A DNA stretch of 64,000 nt from contig NZ_CP036268.1 of assembly GCF_007744515.1 (NCBI RefSeq), positions 634,482 to 698,481 of the forward strand, given 5' to 3'. A program made the translations under genes and the position numbers. The notes under the pieces were generated by a model. It had not been told where the DNA came from and made no database searches. It worked only from the letters and a program-made list of their open reading frames with translations. This document shows, piece by piece, positions 45,821-54,800 of this stretch. Origin of the DNA: Stratiformator vulcanicus. Lineage in GTDB: Bacteria; Planctomycetota; Planctomycetia; Planctomycetales; Planctomycetaceae. Within the stretch, counting starts at the first letter, position 1; the number at the start of each line of letters is the position of its first letter.

Positions 45821-46869
45821 TATGCAGCCCTCCGAGTTTCCTGCGTGTTCGCCAGCAGTTTGCGGACGGCTTGAAAGACGCGCTCGGGGCCGAGGTCTTT
45901 CATGCAGCGGTGATGCACGAGCGGGCAAACGCGTTGCTGGCACGGGCCGCAGTCGAGGTCAAGCTGCACATGAATTGATCGCTCATCGTATGTTTCGCTC
46001 CAAGCCTTGTGAGTCGGCCCGAACAGCGTGACGGTCGGTACTCCGAATGGTTTCGCGAAATGTCGGGGACCGGAGTCGGTCGTGACGAGTGCGTCGCTGT
46101 CGCGGATCGCGGCTTTTGTCAGCCCGAGGGTCAGCGGTTGATCGGCGAGACTTAAGATGTCGGGCCGGTCGGCCAGTTCGACGATCTGCTCAGCTTCTTT
46201 TTTCTCGGCCGGACCGCAAACGACGAGGACCGTCTTATCAAGGTCCGAAGATATCCGGCGAGCCAGCGCCGCAAAGGACTCAGCCGGCCAGTGCTTCGCC
46301 GCACCGAACGCGCCGCCGGGATTTAAGGTGACAATGCCCCGCTCGCGAATTGCCGGATGAAACGCTGACCAGAATTCTTCGAGTTCCAATTGATGCAGCG
46401 GGGCGACGGCCGCTTCCGTTTGACGTGAGTCGGTTCCGCAGCCGACGGCGTCGGCGAGTCGGCAGTATTCGTCAATCACAGGGTTGGGTGTCGTCCGCGA
46501 CTTCGGTTGAAGCCGGTCGGTTAGCAGAAAGCCCCGGCCATCGCGAGCGAAGCCGACGCGTCGTTTGATCCGGCCACGCCAGGCGATCACGGCTGAGCGA
46601 ATCGAGTTGGGGAATAGCACACCCAATTCACAGCGTGCCGCCCGCAATTTACGGACGACGCCGGTCGCTCGCTCATCGTCGTACGGGCCTTTGGGATTCC
46701 AGCGAATGACGCGGTCGAACAAATTGGTCCCGTCGACGGCGTCGAGCACATAGGGCCGCAGGATGGCGATAATCTCCGCGTCCGGATATCCGTCGCGAAT
46801 CGCCCGCAGCGCCGGCGTCGCCATCACGGCGTCACCGATCCAATTGGGAAGGAAAACGGCGATCTTCAT
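45820..46869 (-). CDS. waaF: ADP-heptose--LPS heptosyltransferase (GT9)
   Basis: The 349-residue GT9 enzyme adds L-glycero-D-manno-heptose to the LPS inner core. VFLPNWIGDAVMATPALRAI at the N-terminus is the heptosyltransferase II start, followed by LFPNSIRSAVIAWRGRIKRRVGF. The donor-binding half has IVTLNPGGAFGAAKHWPAESF and later ALVTTDSGPRHFAKPFGVPTVTLFGPT, all typical of WaaF. QLDLDCGPCQQRVCPLVHHRCM near the end is the conserved cysteine cluster of this branch. It starts inside the hldE stop (four-base overlap) and ends on the GTG of the kinase gene. Confidence 0.95.
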   Translation of the reverse strand: MKIAVFLPNWIGDAVMATPALRAIRDGYPDAEIIAILRPYVLDAVDGTNLFDRVIRWNPKGPYDDERATGVVRKLRAARCELGVLFPNSIRSAVIAWRGRIKRRVGFARDGRGFLLTDRLQPKSRTTPNPVIDEYCRLADAVGCGTDSRQTEAAVAPLHQLELEEFWSAFHPAIRERGIVTLNPGGAFGAAKHWPAESFAALARRISSDLDKTVLVVCGPAEKKEAEQIVELADRPDILSLADQPLTLGLTKAAIRDSDALVTTDSGPRHFAKPFGVPTVTLFGPTHKAWSETYDERSIHVQLDLDCGPCQQRVCPLVHHRCMKDLGPERVFQAVRKLLANTQETRRAA

Positions 46870-48404
46870 GCCGCGCGTCGCTCGGAAGGAGCTTCGTTTG
46901 AACCGGTGTCAGTGGAGGAGGGCGTGTTGCGAATTTTCTCGACGAGCGCCGTTGTCGACAGGCCGGGCACAAGTCCGAGTGGGCAGACCTCGCCGCCATA
47001 AGCGTCGACGATCTCTCGGCCGACGATTTCGTCCGGTCGATAGGTACCGCCTTTGACCAACACGTCCGGCCGTATGGCTTCGATTAAACTGTGCGGCGTC
47101 GACTCGTCGAATAGGACGACGTAATCAACTGATTTGAGGGCAGCGAGCATTCGGGCCCGCTGCTGCTGTTCCACAAGTGGGCGGTCTGCGCCTTTTCCGA
47201 GAGAGCGAACGCTGGCGTCGCTGTTGAGTCCGACGACCAAGCGGTCTCCCTTCGCGGCGGCTTCTTCCAGATAGGACACGTGACCGGCATGCATCAGGTC
47301 GAAGCAGCCGTTCGTGAAAACGACTCGCTTTCCGTGGCTGCGATCCTGTTCGATCAAACTACACAGTTCATCAAGGGATTCAGCGACATAGCCGCCGCCT
47401 GTTCTGGAGTTGGCTCGGCGAACATCCTCAATAATCTCTTCCCGCCCCACCGGAACACAGCCGACCTGTTCGACTTCGAGCCCGCCGGCCACGTTGGCCA
47501 GGCGAGCCAAGTCGTGTGGGCCGAGCCCCGCGGCTGCGGCGAGGCCGATCGTGGCGAGGACCATGTCGCCCGCTCCGGTGATGTCGTAGACCTTTCGGCG
47601 ACGCGTCGGGTGCAGTTCGGCCGCACCGTCGGCGGTGACGACGGCGATTCCGTCGCTGTCGAGAGTGACGAAGATGTAGTCGAGACCGAGGCCCGCCACG
47701 AGCGTGCGGCCGGCGGCGAAGGCGTCTTCTGCGGACCGGATCGGCGTTCCGGCCGCTCGACTTGTTTCCAGTCGATTCGGGGTGAGGGCGGTCGCATCGC
47801 GGAAGTCGTCACAGCGGCCGGATGACGACGGGTCGACGATCACCGGCAGCGAACGTTTGCGGCACTGCTCGATAATCGTTCTCACGATCCGCGGCGTGCA
47901 AACCCCTTTGCCGTAGTCAGAGATAAGGACGAGGTCGACTTGCGAGAGGTAACTGTTGATCGAGCGGACGATTTGGTCGGAAATCTTCTGCGAGGCATTT
48001 TCGCGCGACTCGCGATCGACTCGCAATATTTGGTGCGGATGGCGTTGCTGGGCACGACCGAGGAATCGCTGTTTCACCGTGGTCGGGCGACCGGAATCAC
48101 CGATCAGCGGGGCGTGGTCGACATTCAGGCGATCAAGCTCCGTCCGGACGGAATTGCCTTCTTCATCGGCTCCGACGATTCCCGCGAGAGTGACGTGGGC
48201 GTCGAGTCCACGCAGCATGTGGGCCACGTTGGCCGCACCGCCGAGCCGTGACTCTCGCGACTCCTCGCGGAGCAGCAGGACCGGCGCCTCCTGGCTGATG
48301 CGTTCGGCGTCGCCCCAGACGTATTGGTCGAGAATCACGTCGCCGACGACGAGAATGCGCGGCGAGCCAATGCCTTCGATCAGGCTGATCAAATCACGCG
48401 TCAT
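46866..48404 (-). CDS. hldE: bifunctional heptose kinase/adenylyltransferase
   Basis: The 512-residue HldE makes ADP-heptose for LPS in two steps. Residues 1-~330 are a ribokinase-type sugar kinase: ILVVGDVILDQYVWGD, RLGGAANVAHML and DITGAGDMVLATI (274-286) with the catalytic Asp280. Residues ~355-500 are a cytidylyltransferase-fold domain: FTNGCFDLMHAGHVSYLEEA with HxGH at 372-375, and VLVKGGTYRPDEIVG. The linker and C-terminal tail are short. In some bacteria the two halves are separate genes; here they are fused. It opens the LPS operon. Confidence 0.96.
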   Translation of the reverse strand: MTRDLISLIEGIGSPRILVVGDVILDQYVWGDAERISQEAPVLLLREESRESRLGGAANVAHMLRGLDAHVTLAGIVGADEEGNSVRTELDRLNVDHAPLIGDSGRPTTVKQRFLGRAQQRHPHQILRVDRESRENASQKISDQIVRSINSYLSQVDLVLISDYGKGVCTPRIVRTIIEQCRKRSLPVIVDPSSSGRCDDFRDATALTPNRLETSRAAGTPIRSAEDAFAAGRTLVAGLGLDYIFVTLDSDGIAVVTADGAAELHPTRRRKVYDITGAGDMVLATIGLAAAAGLGPHDLARLANVAGGLEVEQVGCVPVGREEIIEDVRRANSRTGGGYVAESLDELCSLIEQDRSHGKRVVFTNGCFDLMHAGHVSYLEEAAAKGDRLVVGLNSDASVRSLGKGADRPLVEQQQRARMLAALKSVDYVVLFDESTPHSLIEAIRPDVLVKGGTYRPDEIVGREIVDAYGGEVCPLGLVPGLSTTALVEKIRNTPSSTDTGSNEAPSERRAA

Positions 48405-48617
48405 GCGTCTGCCACTGCTTCCTGCAATTCTGCGGCGTTCTTGCGCGGCTCACATCCTGCCGGGCCGCGATATTGGTTCGGCCGGGGAGAGTAGTTCACG
48501 CCTCCCGTTTACGGCAATGCCGGTCCTGACATCGGCGGACAAATTGCCGATCGCCGAATTCGGGGTAAGCCGAGGCGGCGCCTACGTGCAGAAACCCTTG
48601 ACCGCATCGAACACATG

Positions 48618-48690
48618 AGCCGCGTACGAAGTAAGCGGATCGATTGCGCAGGAGGTAGCCCGATTTGATCCGCTTACTTCGTGCGCGGCT
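48618..48690. repeat. 24-bp inverted repeat between nrdR and hldE
   Basis: Bases 48618-48641 and 48667-48690 are reverse complements at 23 of 24 positions, around a 25-base loop; AACACA just outside each arm extends the stem past a small bulge. The arm core reads ACGAAGTAAGCGGATC. It lies about 35 bases past the nrdR stop and 215 bases before hldE, so it can act as the nrdR terminator or block readthrough into the LPS operon. The rest of this 320-base gap shows no gene. Confidence 0.7.
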
Positions 48691-48724
48691 TGTGTTATGC
48701 GCGGCTTGTTGAGATTAGACGCAG

Positions 48725-49180
48725 CTACCTCGCGCCGCGAAGAATCGGTGTCAATTCCTCGACGAAGTCGGCAGCGTCCTTGAACTCGCGGTAAACCGAC
48801 GCGAACCGGACGAAGGCCACGTGATCGAGGCTGCGGAGCGCTTCAAAGACACGCTCGCCGACAAACTGCGAAGGTACCTCGCGGTCGAACATCTCGACGA
48901 CATCGGCTTCAACGGCTGCAACGACTTCATCGATTTGATCTTGCGAAATCGGGCGTTTGTAGCAGGCTCGCTCGATGCCGCGGCGGATTTTTTCCCGCTC
49001 GAAGGGCACTCGGGAACCGTCTTTCTTGATAAGGCGAAGAGGTGTTCGCTCAACCTTTTCATAGGTCGTGAAGCGCCGCACACATTTCAAGCACTCTCGC
49101 CGACGGCGGATTGCGTTGTCCTGGCTGCCGCGCGAGTCGATCACCTTAGTTTCGTCATGGTGACAAAACGGACACATCAT
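48725..49180 (-). CDS. nrdR: transcriptional repressor NrdR
   Basis: The 151-residue protein senses ATP/dATP and represses ribonucleotide reductase genes. The N-terminal zinc ribbon has Cys3, Cys6, Cys30 and Cys33 (MCPFCHHDE and [14 protein letters not shown]), and the ATP-cone fills ~48-138 ([21 protein letters not shown]). [19 protein letters not shown] is the usual end block. Two ATGs lie in tandem at 49180 and 49177. No nrd gene is adjacent. The 380 bases upstream, to the small basic protein gene, hold no recognisable gene, only the two divergent promoter regions. Confidence 0.97.
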   Translation of the reverse strand: MMCPFCHHDETKVIDSRGSQDNAIRRRRECLKCVRRFTTYEKVERTPLRLIKKDGSRVPFEREKIRRGIERACYKRPISQDQIDEVVAAVEADVVEMFDREVPSQFVGERVFEALRSLDHVAFVRFASVYREFKDAADFVEELTPILRGAR

Positions 49181-49558
49181 GGCAGCGACCTCACAATCCG
49201 TCGTTTTCAGAAATTGCCGATTTCAATGCACCTCCGTGGCGGTCAACGACTCAGAAATCTCAGCACCCGGGGAAATAATACCCGGCAACAACGCAATTTC
49301 CTACAGTGAGTTACAGAAAGAAACGGCTGACACCACTAGATGTCGCCGGTACGGTGACGTCGGCCACATTCTGTTGGGGGTCGCGCGGTCGATTGGTTCA
49401 GCTGTCGAAGAGTTGCTTCGACAGATGGCTTCGCATATCCTGCTCGACTCGACTGAGCAAGCGGTTCAGGCTGCGCACGGTCGACCGCAACCGCCGTTTC
49501 CCCAGCTTATTCTGCCTTCAATCACCAGCGATCTGGTCAGGCAGATCGGAGTATCCAG

Positions 49559-49783
49559 ATGTCAATTGATAAAAGCCTCCGTCGAAAAGGACGCCTCGTT
49601 CGGGCTCGAAATGTGTTGAAACGCGAAGAGCGGATCGAGTTTTTGAAGAAGCAGGATCGCTGGACGGATGAGTCCAGCCCGATCGGCCTGCCCAAAGTTC
49701 GAATTCCGAAGACGGTTGTGGGGAAAAAGAAAAAGAAAAAGACGACGGAAGACGAAGATAAGAAGGAAGGGAAGAAAAAGTAG
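49559..49783 (+). CDS. PVC-superphylum small basic protein
   Basis: The 74-residue protein starts at an ATG seven bases after GGAG. Its first half, [19 protein letters not shown] then [15 protein letters not shown], and [10 protein letters not shown] match from memory the 'small basic protein' family (TIGR04137) known from Planctomycetes, Verrucomicrobia and Chlamydiae and suspected to work with the ribosome. The rest is a Lys-rich tail ([10 protein letters not shown], then [11 protein letters not shown]). No experimental role is known to me. It is a single-gene unit between nrdR (divergent) and the GH3 gene, which starts 126 bases on. Confidence 0.82.
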   Translation: MSIDKSLRRKGRLVRARNVLKREERIEFLKKQDRWTDESSPIGLPKVRIPKTVVGKKKKKKTTEDEDKKEGKKK

Positions 49784-49909
49784 TCTGGGGTATTTGGTCG
49801 GCTCGCTAGCTGGCTGGTCTCCACAGACCCACTTCCCATCAGGGCGGTGTGGTCGATTCGATCGTCTTACCGCGTGGTCTATCCCCGGTCGTCGTTCGGT
49901 TCGATTCGC

Positions 49910-51643
49910 ATGTCGCTCCAAGGTTCGCTTCGTAACGCCGTCGGTTCGGTACCGCGCAAGATCGCCCGCGACGCCGCCGACCGCTATCTGGCGAACGCGG
50001 TTGACTCTCAGCTCGCGCAGCAACGAACCTTGCGCCGAGTTGTCGCGCTCAATGCCGGCAGCGACCTTTCCCGTGATCTGCGACTGGATGAACTGCGGAC
50101 GGTCGACGAACTGAAATCGCGACCGGTCTCATCGTTTGATGCCTTCCAGCCCTATGTGCGACGGGTACTTCAGGGCGAACTGGGGGCCATGCTGGGGCCG
50201 AAGAATCAGTTGCTGATGTTCTCCCAAAGCAGCGGGACGACGGCCGATTCGAAGTTCATCCCGGTGACCAAACCTTTTATCACCGACTATCGGGCCGGCT
50301 GGCAGATTTGGGGCATTCGAGCACTCGACTCGTATCCGGCGATTTCGCTCGGTTCGATCCTTCAACTCTCCAGCGACCACGATCGCTTTCGAAGTGAAGG
50401 CGGGATCCCCTGCGGCAACATCAGCGGGCTGGTCGCGAAGCTGCAAAATCCGCTCGTGCGGACGATGTACTGCGTGCCGAGAATCGTCGCGAAGATCCGT
50501 GATCCGGAATTGAAGACGTACGTCACGCTGCGACTGGCTTTGGCTGACTCGAATGTGCGGCTCGTCGCGACCGCGAATCCCAGCACGCTGATCCAACTCG
50601 CCAAGGCAGCCGATCGTAATGCGGAGCGTTTGATTCGTGACATTTATGACGGGACCTGCTGGGGCGCCGCCGCTCTTCCGTCCGCGGTTGGTCGTCGGCT
50701 CGCATGGCGGATGTCGCGGCCCGACACCGCTCGAGCCCGAAAGCTGGAAGCCATCTTTCGAGCGACCGACGGCCTGGCCCCGAAGTACATCTGGCCTCAA
50801 CTGCAGTTGGTCGGCGTGTGGACCGGCGGATGTGCGGGGATGTATTTGCCGGAACTTCGAGAGCTCTACGGGCCGTTGCCGATCCGCGATCATGGTCTGC
50901 ACGCCAGCGAGGGGCGGATGACCATCCCCCTCGACGACAACCGGTCTGACGGCCTGCTCGACGTCGGCAGCCACGTCTTCGAGTTCATTCCTGAGCGGGA
51001 ATATGAAAGCGAGCAACCGACAACGCTTCAGCCGCACGAATTGGAAGTCGGGCAGGACTACTACATCCTGCTGACGACTGCGTCTGGATTGACTCGCTAC
51101 GATATCTGCGATGTGGTTCGTTGCACCGGGTTTTTGGGGACCACTCCGCTCTTGGAGTTTCGCCACAAAGGGGCCCATATCTCAAACATCACAGGAGAGA
51201 AGCTGACGGAGTCACAGGCTGTCGAGGCGGTCGGCCACGCATCGCGACGGTTGGGGATCGATGTCGGTCAATTTTCGATCGCTCCCGCTTGGGGTGACCC
51301 GCCCGGGTACCGATTGGTGCTCGAGGGTGGTACGGCGGTCGAGAAAACGCTGCCGATCGCCGTCGACACCGCGTTGCAGCGGTTGAATACGGAGTATCGC
51401 GACAAGCGGCAATCGGGCCGGCTGACCACGCTGCAGGCAGAGACGCTTCCGCCGGGAACGTGGCGACGATTCGCACGACGTCGACAGGACGACACCGGCG
51501 CGAGCGTCGAGCAGTACAAGCATCCTTTTCTCTCGCCTGACTTCCGGTTTATCGAGCGCATCCGTGCCTCCGCAGCCGGGGCATTGGCTATCGATCCAGA
51601 GTTTCCGCGTCCGCATGTCGGCCCTGCCGAAGTCTCTGCCTGA
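49910..51643 (+). CDS. GH3-family acyl-acid adenylating enzyme
   Basis: The 577-residue protein belongs to the GH3 branch of the ANL superfamily, named after plant auxin-conjugating enzymes that adenylate an acid and join it to an amino acid. The P-loop-like motif SQSSGTTADSKFIPVT is at 105-120, LHASEGRM corresponds to the (Y/L)-x-ASE block, and TTASGLTRYDICDVVRCTGF to the conserved Y-R-x-GD region. These parts are all in order and the length is normal. The ATG at 49910 is chosen by homology (MSLQGSLRNAVGSVPR); no strong ribosome site is seen, and the frame is open to 49847. Bacterial GH3 proteins have uncertain substrates. Confidence 0.85.
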   Translation: MSLQGSLRNAVGSVPRKIARDAADRYLANAVDSQLAQQRTLRRVVALNAGSDLSRDLRLDELRTVDELKSRPVSSFDAFQPYVRRVLQGELGAMLGPKNQLLMFSQSSGTTADSKFIPVTKPFITDYRAGWQIWGIRALDSYPAISLGSILQLSSDHDRFRSEGGIPCGNISGLVAKLQNPLVRTMYCVPRIVAKIRDPELKTYVTLRLALADSNVRLVATANPSTLIQLAKAADRNAERLIRDIYDGTCWGAAALPSAVGRRLAWRMSRPDTARARKLEAIFRATDGLAPKYIWPQLQLVGVWTGGCAGMYLPELRELYGPLPIRDHGLHASEGRMTIPLDDNRSDGLLDVGSHVFEFIPEREYESEQPTTLQPHELEVGQDYYILLTTASGLTRYDICDVVRCTGFLGTTPLLEFRHKGAHISNITGEKLTESQAVEAVGHASRRLGIDVGQFSIAPAWGDPPGYRLVLEGGTAVEKTLPIAVDTALQRLNTEYRDKRQSGRLTTLQAETLPPGTWRRFARRRQDDTGASVEQYKHPFLSPDFRFIERIRASAAGALAIDPEFPRPHVGPAEVSA

Positions 51644-51891
51644 CGGGAATCGCCGATTGGCCTCGGCCCGCTGAGTCGACCTTGCGATGCGGTCGACGGT
51701 CGCCCTTCGATTTTTTGCGACGAACTCGCGGGAACTATCTCAGACGCCGCTGCGTCTCTATTGTGATGCTGCCGACCGTCGATCGGCTCCTGCTCTCGAA
51801 GTATTCTTCGTAGCGGAGACAAAGGTCGAGGTTTTCGCCTCCTTTGCAGGCCGGCAGTCACTTCTTCGTATACTCATCGCAAGGTTGTTTG

Positions 51892-54800
51892 ATGACCGCC
51901 ATCCGACGCGTCCTGTTCAGTTTGACGGCCATTGCACTGCTCGGTGTCGGCGCAATCGCACTTGTCGCAGCCGAGCCGAAAGCCGCGGATTCGCTCGCGA
52001 CCGCCAGGAAATTGATGAAAGACGGCAATTACAAAGAAGCCTTTGAGAAATATCGCACCGGTATTCTCGACTCTGATTCTGGCGGAGCGGAGCTCGGGCA
52101 GGATGTCGCAAAGGCCGTTCAGTGCTTGAATCAGCTCAATCGGCAAGCCGAGATCGATGAGTTTCGCGAGGCCGTTGCTGAGAAACACGCCGAGCATCCG
52201 CTCGTCCTCAAGTCGGTCGCCGAAACGTATCTCAATCAGATTCACTACGGGTATCTCATCGGTGACGAATTCCACCGCGGCTATCAGGATGCCCGCGGCG
52301 AGTGGGTCAACGCGACCGATCGAGATCGCGTTCGGGCCCTGCAACTGCTAATGCAGGCGGTCGACCAAGTGAAGTCGATCCCCAACGACGAGCAGCGTGC
52401 CGACGTTTACCGCGCTCTCGCGCAGGGTCTTCTGCAGGGCCGTGGGTACAACATGGCGTGGCAACTGCAGGAGTTGACCGAACTCTCCGAACTGCCCGAC
52501 TTCGAACGCAATCGATCGCCACGCTACGGATGGCGGCAGAATAATAATCCCGGCGCTCCGGTCGATGCGGATGGAAAGCCGATCTACTACCACCTGCCGG
52601 ATTCGTTTGAAGCGGCGAAGAACGACGGCGAGCGCTGGCGCTGGGCGTTGAACAAGCAGAAAGAGGCGTTGCCGAGTCGGGCGAATGAAGTCGATCTGTC
52701 GTTCGCGGCGTTCCTGCGATCGCAGTTCGGCGTCCCCACGATCCGCTCATGGCAGGGTTTTGAGCGGTTGATCGCCCAGTCGGATGCCGCAGCCGAGGCA
52801 GACGATAACGGCGGAAATGACCCGGCCGCTAATCCTTACGCGCTGCACACGCTGTCCGACGACGAAACGATCGCCAAGTTGGCCAGCGGTGTGAAGCGGT
52901 TCACACTGCCCGATGAATTCAACTTTATGAAAATCTACCAACGCGTCGCCGCCACGCAGCAGGCGAGTGCGATCGGTGGAATGACCGGATTGGCCGAGGC
53001 CTATACGGACCGACGGCAATTTCCGAAAGCTGCCGAACAGTGGCGGGCCACGATCGACCGCTTCGGTAAGGGCCACAACGATTATCGGCAAAAAAAGCTG
53101 GAGCAGATCGTCAGCAATTGGGTGATGTTCGAAAACGTTCGCGTGCAGGCCGCGGGCGAACCGTCGACCGTCGATCTTCGCTTCCGCAACGGCGAGAAAA
53201 TTAAACTGAAAGCCGAGCGAATCGATCTTGAAAAGCTGATCACCGATCTTAAATCACACTTAAAAAGTAACCCCCGGCAGGTCGACTATCAAAAAATCAA
53301 TCTCAGCAACCTCGGTTACCGCATCGTCCGCGAAGGGCAGAAGAAGTATCTCACCGGCACCGTCGCCGAATGGGACGTCGAACTCTCCCCCCGGCCCGAT
53401 CACGTCGATACGCGAACGACGATCGAGACGCCGCTCAAAGATGGTGGAGCCTATTTGCTCTCGGGCACCATGGAGAATGGCAATACCTCTCGAATCATCA
53501 TTTGGGTTACCGATACGGCGATCGTTCGCAAGCAGCTCGACAACGAAATTCTGTACTACGTCGCCGACGCGAGAGCCGGAGAGCCGGTCAGCGGGGCCAA
53601 CGTCGAGTACTTCGGCTGGCGAAGTAATCGTCGCAACGGCGGTCGACTGGAGACCCTGACCGATAATTTTGCGGCGCGCACCGACGAAGCGGGGCAGGTC
53701 GTCCTCGGCAAGAATAAGCTTAAAGAGCGTTATCAATACGCGACCTTCGTCCGAACGGAAGACGGCCGCTTCGGGATGCTCGGCTTTCAGGGTGTGTGGT
53801 ACGGCCGGTCTTATCAGCAGAAGTATGAGCAGAACAAAGCATACTTAATCACAGACCGGCCGATTTATCGCCCCGAACAAAAAGTGAAATTCAAGTTCTG
53901 GGTTCGGCGAGCAGATTACACACTCAGCGAAGATGCCAATCAATTTGCCGGGCAGCAGTTCACCGTGAGGATGAACGACCCGCGTGGCGAGAAGGTCCTC
54001 GAAAAAACGATGACCGCCGATGAGTACGGCGGTTTCGAAGGCGATTGGGAAGTTCCCGACGACGCGGCACTCGGCCAATACAATTTCTGGATCGTTAATC
54101 GCGGCGACGTGTCCGGCGGCGGGCAATTCCGAATTGAAGAATATAAGAAACCTGAATTCGAGGTGACGGTCGACGCCCCCGACGAGCCGGTCGCGCTCGG
54201 TGAGACGATCGAGGCGACCATTAAAGCCAATTACTACTTCGGCGCACCGGTGACTCACGCGACCGTGCACTACAAGGTGACGCGGAAAGAACACGATACC
54301 GTCTGGTATCCGCCGACTCCGTGGGACTGGTTCTACGGTAACGGTTATTGGTGGTTCTCGCCCGAGTACGACTGGTATCCGGGATTCGGTCGCTGGGGCT
54401 GCCGTGCCCCACTGCCGCCGTGGCACTGGGCCCCGCAGAATCCGCCGGAATTGGTCCTCGAGAATGAGGTCGAAATCGGCGAAGACGGTACCGTCAAAGT
54501 CGAGATCGACACCGAACTGGCCAAAGTATTGTTTGGCGATTCCGATCACGAATATGAGATTACGGCCGAAGTCACCGATCAGTCCCGTCGCACGATTGTC
54601 GGCACCGGGAGCGTGCTGGCACCCGCGGAACCTTTCAAGGTCTTCGCCTGGGTCGATCGCGGATTCTATCGAGCGGGTGATACCGTCAAAGCTCACTTCA
54701 AGGCCCAGACCCCGGACCGCAAACCGGTGGAAGGACAGGGGGAACTGACGCTCCTCTCAGTCGCCTATGACGATGAGGGAAACCCCACTGAAACGCCGAT

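Noticed and set aside
49179-49619. Open frame upstream of and overlapping the small basic protein gene
   Set aside because: It overlaps a well-supported gene in another frame and has no domain or ribosome site.
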